From contig JAEWCC010000016.1 in NCBI GenBank assembly GCA_023390815.1, forward strand, positions 1-23,103: a DNA stretch of 23,103 nt. The letters run 5' to 3'. The notes below the pieces were generated by a model. That model saw nothing but the letters and a program-made list of their open reading frames with translations. It did not search any database and had not been told where the DNA came from. A program made the translations under genes and the position numbers. Every line of letters begins with the position of its first letter. The first letter of the stretch is position 1. The stretch comes from Bacillota bacterium. GTDB taxonomy: Bacteria > Bacillota > Clostridia > Christensenellales > SZUA-584. Below are positions 1 to 6,641 of the stretch, one piece after another.

Positions 1-140
1 GGGGGGCCCCCCCCCGCCCCCGGCTTCCGTATCTTTGCACTTTTTCAATCGGGGCGTGCGGGAGCCCGCCCCGACGGCCTTCACTACATCGCCACTTTTA
101 CAGTGCCATTCCGATTAGGATATTGCGTTTATTCAACGCA

Positions 141-149
141 TGATATAAT
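141..149 (+). promoter_or_regulatory. Extended -10 promoter element for the first gene
   Basis: TGATATAAT reads as an extended -10 (TGn followed by a perfect TATAAT at 144-149). It lies 28 bases before the ATG at 178. No good -35 is visible at the usual distance, which is tolerable for an extended -10 promoter. It probably drives the small membrane protein and perhaps the two genes after it. Confidence 0.55.
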
Positions 150-177
150 ATGGAAATACCAACATCAGGAGAAACCA

Positions 178-492
178 ATGATGAATCCTTTCAGTAAACA
201 GCGTTTCCCCAAAACCTGCCTTACCCTGTTCATCATCGCAGCATTGATCCTGTTCGCGATCCCAGCCCGAATCTTTCTCGGCGGAACGTTCCTGTTTCCG
301 GAGGACGACGCCGTTTTGCATCAAATCATCATACCCCTTATCATCATCGGGGTCTCATCCCTGCTGTGCACGCTGGTGCTCTCGCTGCTGCTGCGCAAAA
401 AAGGCATCAAATTTGCAGACCTGTTCTATCCCGTCAGTACGCTGGGCGCCATCGCGATATTCATATTTTTTCACTTCACGCTGGTTTCATAA
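178..492 (+). CDS. Small three-helix membrane protein of unknown function
   Basis: This 104-residue protein has three hydrophobic stretches, at about residues 14-34, 49-71 and 84-102. A basic KRFPK-like stretch precedes the first helix and RKKG follows the second. I do not recognise a family. The ATG at 178 is chosen because AGGAGA lies 5-6 bases upstream; an upstream in-frame start at 103 would precede the -10 box and has no ribosome site. A second ATG follows immediately at 181. The nitroreductase starts 77 bases downstream with its own strong ribosome site, so co-transcription is possible but unproven. No catalytic residues can be named. Confidence 0.6.
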   Translation: MMNPFSKQRFPKTCLTLFIIAALILFAIPARIFLGGTFLFPEDDAVLHQIIIPLIIIGVSSLLCTLVLSLLLRKKGIKFADLFYPVSTLGAIAIFIFFHFTLVS

Positions 493-569
493 CGCCACAC
501 GGACTGCCCACAGCCTTGAAAAACCTCGCCCAAGGAGGCAAAATCGACACCATATAAGGAGGAACCCCC

Positions 570-1073
570 ATGGAATTCATCGATCTCGCACAAGAGCGCT
601 ACAGCGTTCGGTCCTATCAGGACGCCCCGATCGAGGACGACAAGCTGCAAGCCATACTCGAGGCGGGCAGGCTTGCGCCTACCGCGTGCAACCTGCAGGC
701 GTTCCGCATCGTGGTCATCCGTACCGCGGAGCACATGCCGGCGCTCAAAAAGCTCTACCGTGGCTCGTTCTTCACGCAGGCCCCGCTGATCCTCGGCGTC
801 TACGCGGACACCGAAACCAGCTGGTCGCGCGCGGACGGCAAGTCCTATGCCGATGTGGACGCCGCGATCGTGATGGATCACATGATCCTGCAGGCGGCGG
901 CGCTCGGTCTTGGCACCTGCTGGATCGGCGCTTTTGACGCGCAGACCGCGCGGGAGCTCGGCGGCTTCGGCAAAGAATTCGAGCCCATCGCGTTCACGCC
1001 GGTCGGATACCCCGCTTCGCAGCCGCCGCGCAAAGCACGCAAGCCGCTTGCCGATATCGTCGAATACCTGTAA
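570..1073 (+). CDS. Nitroreductase-family FMN oxidoreductase
   Basis: The 167-residue product has the size of short single-domain nitroreductases, which are usually homodimeric, bind FMN and use NAD(P)H. Visible family marks are RYSVRSYQDAPI at residues 10-21 (the arginine and serine normally contact the FMN phosphate), LAPTACNLQAFRIVV at about 36-50 (the usual SACNxQPW region), and DAAIVMDHMILQAAALGLGTCWIG at about 97-120. The ATG is preceded by AAGGAGG, a near-perfect ribosome site. The methyltransferase begins 14 bases after its stop, so the two are very likely one transcript. The substrate cannot be read from the sequence; flavin, quinone or nitro-compound reduction are all possible. Start and family are well supported. 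Confidence 0.9.
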   Translation: MEFIDLAQERYSVRSYQDAPIEDDKLQAILEAGRLAPTACNLQAFRIVVIRTAEHMPALKKLYRGSFFTQAPLILGVYADTETSWSRADGKSYADVDAAIVMDHMILQAAALGLGTCWIGAFDAQTARELGGFGKEFEPIAFTPVGYPASQPPRKARKPLADIVEYL

Positions 1074-1087
1074 ACGAGGACGCATCT

Positions 1088-1681
1088 TTGGATATGACGC
1101 CACAAACCACACCCCAGAAAGCTGCGCTTTCCAGGGATCACGTAGATAAGTTTGAAAACCCTGCCCGACTCGCGGAGCTGGGCCCGGCGGATACGCTGCG
1201 GCGCATCGGCCTCACGCAGGACAGCGTGCTCTGCGACATCGGTGCGGGCACGGGCGTGTTTGCGCTGCCTGCCGCCGCCATGACGCGCGGCACCATCTTT
1301 GCCATCGACATCAACCCCGACATGCTCAGCATCATTGCCCGTAAAGCTGACGAGACAGGCGCGGTCAACGTGCGCTGCATTCAGGTCACGGAGGCGGGCT
1401 TCAACGTCGCCCCCGGCACCGCCGACATCGTGCTGCTGTGCTCCATGCTGCACGGCATGCCGGACATGCCGCAGTTCGTGAGGGACGCCGCCGCCCTCTT
1501 AAAGCCCGGCGGACGCCTTGCCGTCATCGAGTTCCACTACCGCGAAACGCCAATGGGGCCGCCCGTCAGCCGCCGCATACTCCCTGCCGATCTCGATGCC
1601 ATGGCTGCCGCCGCCGGTCTGTCCCCCGCAGACTCCTTCATCCTCGGCGAGAACTTCTACTGCGCGGTATATGAGAATTAG
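1088..1681 (+). CDS. Class I SAM-dependent methyltransferase
   Basis: The product (about 197 residues) carries the SAM-binding motif I CDIGAGTGVFALPAA, an acidic residue at the end of strand 2 (IFAIDINPDML) and the post-motif LKPGGRLAVIEFH. This is the Methyltransf_11/25 type found in small soluble enzymes. Substrate unknown. The start is a TTG at 1088, placed 7 bases after GAGGA; an ATG two codons on (1094) is the alternative but sits 13 bases from the ribosome site. Residues about 7-15 are encoded by a palindromic repeat also found in an intergenic gap at 8579-8603. The family-like part begins just after it, at DHVDKFENPARL, so the N-terminus may be an added extension. It lies close behind the nitroreductase. 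Confidence 0.85.
   Translation: MDMTPQTTPQKAALSRDHVDKFENPARLAELGPADTLRRIGLTQDSVLCDIGAGTGVFALPAAAMTRGTIFAIDINPDMLSIIARKADETGAVNVRCIQVTEAGFNVAPGTADIVLLCSMLHGMPDMPQFVRDAAALLKPGGRLAVIEFHYRETPMGPPVSRRILPADLDAMAAAAGLSPADSFILGENFYCAVYEN
1112..1136 (+). repeat. Hairpin repeat inside the methyltransferase coding sequence
   Basis: An imperfect palindrome (CCCCAGAAAGC, three-base loop, GCTTTCCAGGG) lies within the first 20 codons. It matches the intergenic hairpin at 8579-8603 at 23 of 25 positions. In the transcript it would fold just after the start codon. Confidence 0.65.
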
Positions 1682-1913
1682 CTCTACTGGAACAGCAAAC
1701 AAAAAGCAGCTCAAGGCTGCTGACAAAGTAGCTGTTCTCATTCTGAGGGTGCGACGCACCCGATACCCATACTGGCACAAGCGAATGTTTCTTAATCAAG
1801 CCCCTTTAAACTCTAGTCTACTGCGCAGTCGCTTTCGCTCAGAATGATAGTGACGGAGAGACATCAAACTGAGTCTGGCCGAATTCTCAGGCATTTTCAT
1901 AAACAAACTCTAT
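1682..1913. other. Intergenic DNA with inverted repeats
   Basis: No convincing gene is visible. A perfect 9-base inverted repeat (CATTCTGAG at 1739-1747, CTCAGAATG at 1838-1846) encloses about 90 bases, and a perfect palindrome GGGTGCGACGCACCC sits at 1747-1761. The first part, AAAGCAGCTCAAGGCTGCT near 1702-1720, can fold but has no U-tract, so it is not a clear terminator for the upstream operon. Confidence 0.5.
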
Positions 1914-1963
1914 GGCCCCCTCAGACGAGGGGGCTGGCACCGAATAGGTGCCTGGGGGAGGGA
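1914..1963 (+). repeat. Two-hairpin intergenic repeat, copy 1
   Basis: The element has a first hairpin (CCCCCTC, AGAC loop, GAGGGGG), a second hairpin (GGCACC, loop, GGTGCC) and a GGGGGAGGGA tail. A close copy lies in opposite orientation at 7693-7741. In that copy the second stem reads GACGCC/GGCGTC, so paired positions have changed together. It lies just downstream of the acetyltransferase stop on the other strand. Confidence 0.8.
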
Positions 1964-2005
1964 GAAGTTCCCTCCTCATCTGGGCTACTTTTCTGTCGCC
2001 AATCC

Positions 2006-2485
2006 TCATTGCCTCGCCATCCGCTCCAATGTCTCACCGGACAACCGATACGTCGTCCATTCGTTCATCGACTGCGCCCCCAGCGAAAGGTAGAAGTCTA
2101 CACTCGGCTTGTTCCAGTCGAGGCACGCCCACTCCAGACGCCCGCACCCGCGCTCCACGGCAATCCGCGAGAGCCTTTGCAAAATGGCCTTGCCAAACCC
2201 GCGCCCCCGGTATTCCGGCAGCACGAACAGATCCTCCAGATAGATGCCCGCCTTGCCAAGGAACGTAGAGAAGTTGTGGAAGAACAGCGCGAACCCAACC
2301 TCCCGCCCTTCCGCGACGGCAAATATCACCTCGGCCTTCTTCTTCTCGAATATCCACTCGCGCAGCAGCGCCTCATCCGCCGATACCAAATCCGCCATAT
2401 GCTCGTATTCCGCCAGCGCATGGATAAAGGACAGGATCAATCCGGTATCTTCAGGCACCGCTTCACGGAAGGTTACTTCATTCAT
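2006..2485 (-). CDS. GNAT-family N-acetyltransferase (diamine/spermidine acetyltransferase-like)
   Basis: The 159-residue product is a full-length single GNAT domain. It starts with FREAVPEDTGLILSFIHALAEYE, carries IYLEDLFVLPEYRGRGFGKAILQRL (the acetyl-CoA pyrophosphate-binding Q/RxxGxG/A motif, here YRGRGFG) at about residues 83-107, and ends with ACLDWNKPSVDFYLSLGAQ, which matches the N-acetyltransferases related to eukaryotic spermidine/spermine acetyltransferase. It would transfer acetyl from acetyl-CoA to an amine; the exact substrate is unknown. The ATG at 2485 is favoured because the domain starts at once; the open frame extends further upstream but through repeat DNA and the promoter. 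The ribosome site (GAGG) is weak. It is a single-gene unit. Confidence 0.88.
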   Translation of the reverse strand: MNEVTFREAVPEDTGLILSFIHALAEYEHMADLVSADEALLREWIFEKKKAEVIFAVAEGREVGFALFFHNFSTFLGKAGIYLEDLFVLPEYRGRGFGKAILQRLSRIAVERGCGRLEWACLDWNKPSVDFYLSLGAQSMNEWTTYRLSGETLERMARQ

Positions 2486-2538
2486 CGCTATTCTCGCCTC
2501 ACAATTTCGTCCGCCTGCTCGCAGGCCGTATTGTGATA

Positions 2539-2567
2539 CATATACCACCTTTGCCGCCGTATGACAA
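2539..2567 (-). promoter_or_regulatory. Promoter of the acetyltransferase gene
   Basis: On the minus strand TTGTCA (2562-2567), a 17-base spacer and TATATG (2539-2544) with an upstream TGG form a plausible sigma-A promoter with extended -10. It sits about 54 bases upstream of the ATG. Confidence 0.5.
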
Positions 2568-2620
2568 GCCAGAATCCTTCGCCTCCGCCCCATGTTTCCT
2601 TCCATCAACAGGAACCTAAA

Positions 2621-2667
2621 GCTTCCCCTGGGGGAAGATGCCCCCACTGGGGGCTGATGAGGGTAGA
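2621..2667 (+). repeat. Two-hairpin intergenic repeat, degenerate copy
   Basis: CTTCCCC/GGGGAAG forms the first stem (2622-2637), CCCCC/GGGGG the second (2641-2653), followed by a TGATGAGGG tail. The layout is that of the repeat at 1914-1963. Confidence 0.5.
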
Positions 2668-2952
2668 ACATTTGACGCTCTTATTAAGCCATGCAACCTT
2701 TGCCGCAGGGGTGGCTCCCCTGAGTCTTCCGTTTCCGTATCTCCTTCATCTTTCTTTCATGCCTCGTATCGGCCTTAAAGGCTTCCCCTTGAGGAGCTGC
2801 ATTGCCCAGTAGGCAACGCAGGCGGCGCAAGCTGACTGATGAGGTATATCCTATCTCACAGAGATGTTCCTTAGAAAGGCTAATCAGGGTAAAACCGTTA
2901 GCCTGCCATTTTCCTCTCGCAAAAAAATATCACCCGCGTCTTGATTTTTTTC
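2668..2952. other. Intergenic DNA with another repeat copy
   Basis: No gene is supported. At about 2780-2845 there is a third unit of similar layout: GCTTCCCC/GAGGAGC, then TTGCC/GGCAA, then a CTGATGAGG tail. Short reading frames here run through repeat sequence and lack ribosome sites. Confidence 0.45.
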
Positions 2953-2983
2953 TTGACTTGGAGTTAACTCCAAGTGATACGAT
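2953..2983 (+). promoter_or_regulatory. MerR-type promoter with 19-bp spacer and operator
   Basis: TTGACT (-35, 2953-2958) and TACGAT (-10, 2978-2983) are separated by exactly 19 bases, the overlong spacing characteristic of MerR-activated promoters. The spacer holds a perfect 18-base palindrome, CTTGGAGTTAACTCCAAG, at 2957-2974. Its form resembles the operators of the AdhR/NmlR branch of MerR regulators. The merR-type gene starts 25 bases downstream, so the regulator very probably controls its own operon. Confidence 0.92.
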
Positions 2984-3008
2984 GCATAGCGTCAGGAGGT
3001 AATGTGTT

Positions 3009-3374
3009 ATGACGATCGCAGAAGTCAGTGAAAAATACGATCTCTCGGCAGATACGTTGCGCTACTATGAACGCGTCGGATTGATCCCCCGTGTCAACCG
3101 CAGCCAAAGCGGAACCCGGGACTATACCGAAGAGGATTGCGGCTGGGTCGAATTCATCAAATGCATGCGCGGCGCGGGGCTGCCCATCGAGGTGCTGATC
3201 GAATACGTCGGGCTGGTCAAACAGGGCGATACCACCATCGAAACACGCAGAGAACTGCTGGTCGAGCAGCGCAGACAGCTCGTCGCCCGCATGGAAGAGA
3301 TGCAGAAAACGCTCGAACGGTTGGATCATAAGATTCGGTTTTACGAACGCAAGCATGGATTGGGGGATCAATAG
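3009..3374 (+). CDS. MerR-family transcriptional regulator (AdhR/NmlR-like)
   Basis: The 121-residue protein has the MerR winged-helix start (MTIAEVSEKYDLSADTLRYYERVGLIPRVNR), the wing RDYTEEDCGWVEFIKCMRGAGL and a C-terminal coiled coil (about 76-115), with no large effector domain. Cysteines fall at 44 and 52; a cysteine at position 52 in the same setting is known from B. subtilis AdhR, which senses aldehydes through it. That points to an electrophile or redox signal, an inference from motif and position. AGGAGGT lies 8 bases before the ATG. The palindrome in the promoter is its likely binding site. The next gene begins one base after its stop. Confidence 0.93.
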   Translation: MTIAEVSEKYDLSADTLRYYERVGLIPRVNRSQSGTRDYTEEDCGWVEFIKCMRGAGLPIEVLIEYVGLVKQGDTTIETRRELLVEQRRQLVARMEEMQKTLERLDHKIRFYERKHGLGDQ

Positions 3375-3375
3375 G

Positions 3376-3912
3376 ATGGGTAAAAATGTACTGATACTGT
3401 CTTCCAGCCCGCGGCGGAGCGGCAACTCCGACACCTTGTGCGACAGCTTCTTGCAGGGCGCACTTGATGCGGGGCATCAGGCGGAGAAGATATTCCTGCG
3501 CGATCAAAAAATCGGCTATTGTACCGGCTGCTACGCCTGCGAGAAAACCGGGCACTGCGCGCAAAAGGACGACATGGCGGACATCCTGCCGAAAATGCTC
3601 GCAGCAGACGTGATCGTGATGGCAACGCCCGTCTACTTCTACACCATGTCCGCGCAGATGAAGACGCTGATCGACCGCACAGTTCCCGCCTACACCCAGA
3701 TCAGCAACAAAGATTTCTATTTCATCGTTACCGCTGCGGATGAGAATAGATCGGAAATGGAACGCACGCTTGAAGGCCTCCGCGGCTTTACCTATTGCCT
3801 CGAAGACCCGCACGAAAAAGGCGTTATCCTCGGTACAGGTGCATTCGAAATTGGGGATATTAAGTCAAGCGAAGCGATGGATCAGGCATATCAAATGGGA
3901 AAGGAACTATAA
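3376..3912 (+). CDS. Flavodoxin-fold NAD(P)H-dependent oxidoreductase with cysteine cluster
   Basis: The 178-residue product begins with the FMN-binding phosphate loop of NADPH-dependent FMN reductases (VLILSSSPRRSGNSDTL, residues 5-21) and has the second flavin-contact loop ATPVYFYTMSAQMKTLIDR at about 84-102. Between them, IGYCTGCYACEKTGHCAQKDD at about 50-70 supplies four closely spaced cysteines, as in iron-sulfur flavoproteins and related reductases; whether a cluster is bound cannot be told. The ATG at 3376 follows the merR stop by one base, and GGGGATC within the merR 3' end serves as ribosome site. It is the middle gene of the MerR operon, probably moving electrons for a stress reductase. 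Confidence 0.9.
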   Translation: MGKNVLILSSSPRRSGNSDTLCDSFLQGALDAGHQAEKIFLRDQKIGYCTGCYACEKTGHCAQKDDMADILPKMLAADVIVMATPVYFYTMSAQMKTLIDRTVPAYTQISNKDFYFIVTAADENRSEMERTLEGLRGFTYCLEDPHEKGVILGTGAFEIGDIKSSEAMDQAYQMGKEL

Positions 3913-3943
3913 GCGCCAGCTTTAAATGGCGTAAGGAATATTG

Positions 3944-5104
3944 ATGGAGAACACGAAACGATTAGGATTTGGTTTGATGCGGCTGCCGCTCAAAGACACG
4001 AGCGATATGGCCAGCATCGATATGGATACCGTGAACGCGATGGTAGACGCCTTCCTTGCGCAGGGCTTCACCTATTTTGACACGGCGTACATGTATCACA
4101 CAGGCAAGAGCGAGATCGCCGCGCGCGAAGCGCTCGTCAAACGGCATCCGAGGGACAGCTTCACGCTCGCGACCAAGCTGCCCATGATGTTTCTCGAAAA
4201 GGCGGAGGATCAGGAGCACATCTTTGCCGAGCAGCTTACTAAATGCGGCGTGGACTATTTCGACTACTACCTGCTGCATAACCTCAGCGCGACGCACTAC
4301 CCCCTCGCACAACGCCTTGGCAGCTTCGAGTTCGCTGCGCAAAAGAAAGCGGAGGGAAAGGCGAGGCAGATCGGCTTCTCGTACCACGACAATGCCGCCC
4401 TGCTGGACGAGATATTGACCGCACATCCCGAGGTGGATTTTGTGCAGCTTCAGCTCAACTACCTCGACTGGGACAATGAGAGCATACAGTCCCGCAAATG
4501 CTACGAGACCGCCCGCAGGCACGGCAAGCCGGTGATCGTGATGGAGCCTGTCAAGGGTGGCGCACTCGCGAACGTACCTAAAAAGGCCGAGGAACTGTTC
4601 AAAAGCATCCACCCCGACATGTCTGTCCCCTCATGGGCTGTCCGTTTCGCGGCGAGTCACGAGGGCGTGATGATGGTGCTCAGCGGCATGTCCAGCATGG
4701 CGCAGCTAACGGACAACATGAGCTACATGCGGGCGTTCGCGCCGTTCGCACCGGAGGAATTTGCGGCGGTGAATCAGGCGGTGCGCATCATCAACGAGTC
4801 CATCGCGATCCCCTGTACGGCCTGCGGGTACTGCGTAGACGGCTGCCCTCAGAACATCGCGATCCCGAACTACTTCGCGCTGTACAATACGGATCAGCAG
4901 ATGGAGCCCAAGGGCTTCTCGCTGCAGAAGGTGTATTACGGCAACTATACCAAGACCTTCGGTAAGGCGTCGGACTGCATCGCGTGCGGGCAGTGTGAAA
5001 CCACCTGCCCGCAGCACATCGAAATCACCCGCTGGCTGAAGGATGTCGCCGATACCTTTGAGACGGCCTCCGTTCCGCCCATACCGAAGCCTCAAAAGGA
5101 CTGA
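3944..5104 (+). CDS. Aldo/keto reductase with C-terminal 2x[4Fe-4S] ferredoxin domain
   Basis: The 386-residue protein joins an aldo/keto reductase barrel (about 1-270) to a bacterial-type ferredoxin domain. The catalytic tetrad is visible: Asp and Tyr in FDTAYMYHTG (about 45-54), Lys in LATKLPM and His in YYLLHNL. Two Cys motifs, CTACGYCVDGCP and CIACGQCETTCP, mark two [4Fe-4S] clusters near the C-terminus. It belongs to the COG1453 type, found in anaerobes. The ATG at 3944 is preferred over a TTG at 3941 because AAGGA is 6 bases upstream of it. As last gene of a MerR/AdhR-like operon it may reduce reactive aldehydes or ketones; the substrate is not readable. Confidence 0.93.
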   Translation: MENTKRLGFGLMRLPLKDTSDMASIDMDTVNAMVDAFLAQGFTYFDTAYMYHTGKSEIAAREALVKRHPRDSFTLATKLPMMFLEKAEDQEHIFAEQLTKCGVDYFDYYLLHNLSATHYPLAQRLGSFEFAAQKKAEGKARQIGFSYHDNAALLDEILTAHPEVDFVQLQLNYLDWDNESIQSRKCYETARRHGKPVIVMEPVKGGALANVPKKAEELFKSIHPDMSVPSWAVRFAASHEGVMMVLSGMSSMAQLTDNMSYMRAFAPFAPEEFAAVNQAVRIINESIAIPCTACGYCVDGCPQNIAIPNYFALYNTDQQMEPKGFSLQKVYYGNYTKTFGKASDCIACGQCETTCPQHIEITRWLKDVADTFETASVPPIPKPQKD

Positions 5105-5112
5105 CCACTCAA

Positions 5113-5145
5113 ACAGCCCGGGATTACTCCCCCGGGCTGTCATTT
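5113..5145 (+). terminator. Rho-independent terminator of the MerR operon
   Basis: A perfect 10-base-pair stem (ACAGCCCGGG 5113-5122 with CCCGGGCTGT 5131-5140), an 8-base loop and a following CATTTTAT tract sit 8 bases after the reductase stop. Confidence 0.88.
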
Positions 5146-5270
5146 TATATCAATGCGATACAACAGCAATCACTGATCTTCGGGCACATTGGCGGTTGCA
5201 TCCTTGCGCCTTCTCCACTGCTGTATTTGATTCTGTCAAGGGGGACAAACCGAACAATAACTGGCAACAC

Positions 5271-5294
5271 AAAAGCGCGGGCTCCCGCACTTTG
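5271..5294 (-). terminator. Terminator of the UroD-like gene
   Basis: On the minus strand a GC-rich hairpin around GTGCGGGAGCCCGCGC is followed by TTTT, about 30 bases after the stop of the UroD-like gene. A-runs on both sides could let it act in both directions. The same hairpin style recurs at 7746-7766. Confidence 0.7.
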
Positions 5295-5320
5295 ACGGGC
5301 TGTTCAACCTGTTTTCGTGC

Positions 5321-6391
5321 TTATTGATAGCTCCCCAGATCTTTAGCCAGCTCCATGATCCTGCACGCGTTCTCAAAGCTCACGTCGTTCGGTATGGAAT
5401 GGTCGGAGGCGAATATGTAGCCGCCGCCCTCCTTGAGTATCGGGATCAGCCGACGCATCTCTTGCGCAATCGCGTCATAGTCTTTCCAGAGCATCGCGTT
5501 GAACCCGCCGTGCAGTACCAGTTGTTTGCCATACTTCGCCTTCACTTCGTCCGGCTTCATGCCCGCCTTCACCTCCATCGGATGCAGCGCGTCGAAGCCG
5601 ACTTCCGCGATCTCCGGCAGAAACGGGATGATGTTGCCGCACGAATGCAGCCGCACCTTCGCGCCCTTGCTGTGCGCCCAGTCCACCGCCCGCTGATGCA
5701 CCGGCTTTAGAATCTCGCGGTACAGGTTGACCGAAAAGAATTGGCTATACGAATAGCCCATATCCTCGCGGATGTTAAACATATCAAACGTGTAGCCCGC
5801 ATCCCATACGCGGTCAAGCAGCGCAATATCGAGCTCCAGGCTGTGGCGCAGCATATCTCCCACCCACTCCGGGTCATCCATCATCGCGATGAGCAGCCGC
5901 TCCGTACCCACCACGTTCGAGAGAAAGTGATTGAACCCGAAATCGCAGTCCGCGAGTATCCAGTGACCGCTCTTACGCCACTGCGTGTAGTTGGCCTTCA
6001 GGTAGTCCCACGGGATGCGGTCGTCCGACGACGTCATGCGCGCCTTGGCCTTCAGCCATACATCTTTTTCGAGGATGGTGTAATCCATAAAATCCGGTGT
6101 GGAGTCCTGATGCTTAAAGTTGCGCTCCTTGCAGCCCCAGCTCGTCATACGCGTGATAAACTCATCGTTCTCTTCAACGATGGATGTCGGCAGCTGCGGA
6201 GAGTTGTCCACGATGATACGCGACACCTTGTCCGTGCCAAAGTAATCCTCAAAGCTCACATTCGCCGACATCCCCTCCCGGCGCCACCGTGCCAGCGTAC
6301 CCGGCCAGGGGAAGTCCCAAATCGCGATGCGGTCGGCCTCCTGATGCGCAAACATACGCGCAAACCTTTCGTGTGAAGTCATCTCTGCCAT
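5321..6391 (-). CDS. Uroporphyrinogen decarboxylase-family protein (MtaA/CmuA-like methyltransferase)
   Basis: The 356-residue protein matches the UroD superfamily: MTSHERFARMFAHQEADRIAIWDFPWPGT at the N-terminus, GYSYSQFFSVNLYREILKPVHQRAVDWAHSKGAKVRLHSCGNI in the middle (about 225-267) and GGYIFASDHSIPNDVSFENACRIMEL at the C-terminus. The HSCGN motif corresponds to zinc ligands in corrinoid-dependent members such as MtaA, but the expected C-terminal cysteine is replaced by ASDHSIP, so zinc or corrinoid use is uncertain. It is not a haem-synthesis HemE: no other haem gene is near and the sequence is of the diverged catabolic type. GGAGGG lies just before the ATG at 6391; the longer open frame upstream covers the promoter. 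A GntR regulator lies immediately upstream. Confidence 0.88.
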   Translation of the reverse strand: MAEMTSHERFARMFAHQEADRIAIWDFPWPGTLARWRREGMSANVSFEDYFGTDKVSRIIVDNSPQLPTSIVEENDEFITRMTSWGCKERNFKHQDSTPDFMDYTILEKDVWLKAKARMTSSDDRIPWDYLKANYTQWRKSGHWILADCDFGFNHFLSNVVGTERLLIAMMDDPEWVGDMLRHSLELDIALLDRVWDAGYTFDMFNIREDMGYSYSQFFSVNLYREILKPVHQRAVDWAHSKGAKVRLHSCGNIIPFLPEIAEVGFDALHPMEVKAGMKPDEVKAKYGKQLVLHGGFNAMLWKDYDAIAQEMRRLIPILKEGGGYIFASDHSIPNDVSFENACRIMELAKDLGSYQ

Positions 6392-6506
6392 ATCAAACCC
6401 TCCAAAATATCCTTGCCGTTTTCGGTCGCGGCCCCCTTGTGCGCACTCGACGCTTTGGTGCTGTCCGCTGTGAAACCATCCGTCCACAGTGCTGAGTGTT
6501 TCTACC

Positions 6507-6535
6507 ATCATAACCGCCGTCCGGCTATCTGTCAA
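6507..6535 (-). promoter_or_regulatory. Strong sigma-A promoter of the UroD-like gene
   Basis: On the minus strand a perfect TTGACA (6530-6535), a 17-base spacer and TATGAT (6507-6512) form a near-consensus promoter. Transcription would start near 6500, leaving a leader of about 110 bases before the ATG at 6391. Confidence 0.85.
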
Positions 6536-6536
6536 C

Positions 6537-6551
6537 CGTCGACGGTCGACG
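6537..6551. promoter_or_regulatory. Candidate GntR operator next to the -35 box
   Basis: CGTCGAC, one base, GTCGACG is a perfect interrupted palindrome directly upstream of the -35 of the UroD-like gene. It contains two GT-CG-AC cores of the GT-NN-AC form seen in several FCD-type GntR sites. A related GTCGAGTCGAC lies upstream of the gntR-type gene at 7421-7431, and a GGTATACAA at 6580-6588 is a further possible site. Confidence 0.5.
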
Positions 6552-6641
6552 ATTTAAAAGTATATTTTTTCATCCGTCTGGTATACAATTCCCACTTGTA
6601 ACTAATTTATTGGAAATGGGTTTAGCGCGAAGCGGCTTTCC

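Noticed and set aside
471..1453. Two overlapping minus-strand frames of about 200 codons
   Set aside because: They are shadows of the nitroreductase and methyltransferase genes, without ribosome sites or family features.
1734..1846. 9-base inverted repeat as the ends of an insertion sequence
   Set aside because: The enclosed DNA has no transposase and no flanking target duplication; CTCAGAATG-type inverted repeats are common intergenic motifs.
1844..2536. Plus-strand open frame of 230 codons
   Set aside because: It runs through a repeat and then antisense to the GNAT acetyltransferase, whose motifs are plain.
2621..2845. CRISPR-like array from the recurring GCTTCCCC motifs
   Set aside because: The units differ in sequence and spacing and fold as separate hairpins; there are no regular spacers and no cas genes.
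6392..6500. Riboswitch in the leader of the UroD-like gene
   Set aside because: The roughly 110-base leader has no aptamer I recognise and no terminator-antiterminator pair.
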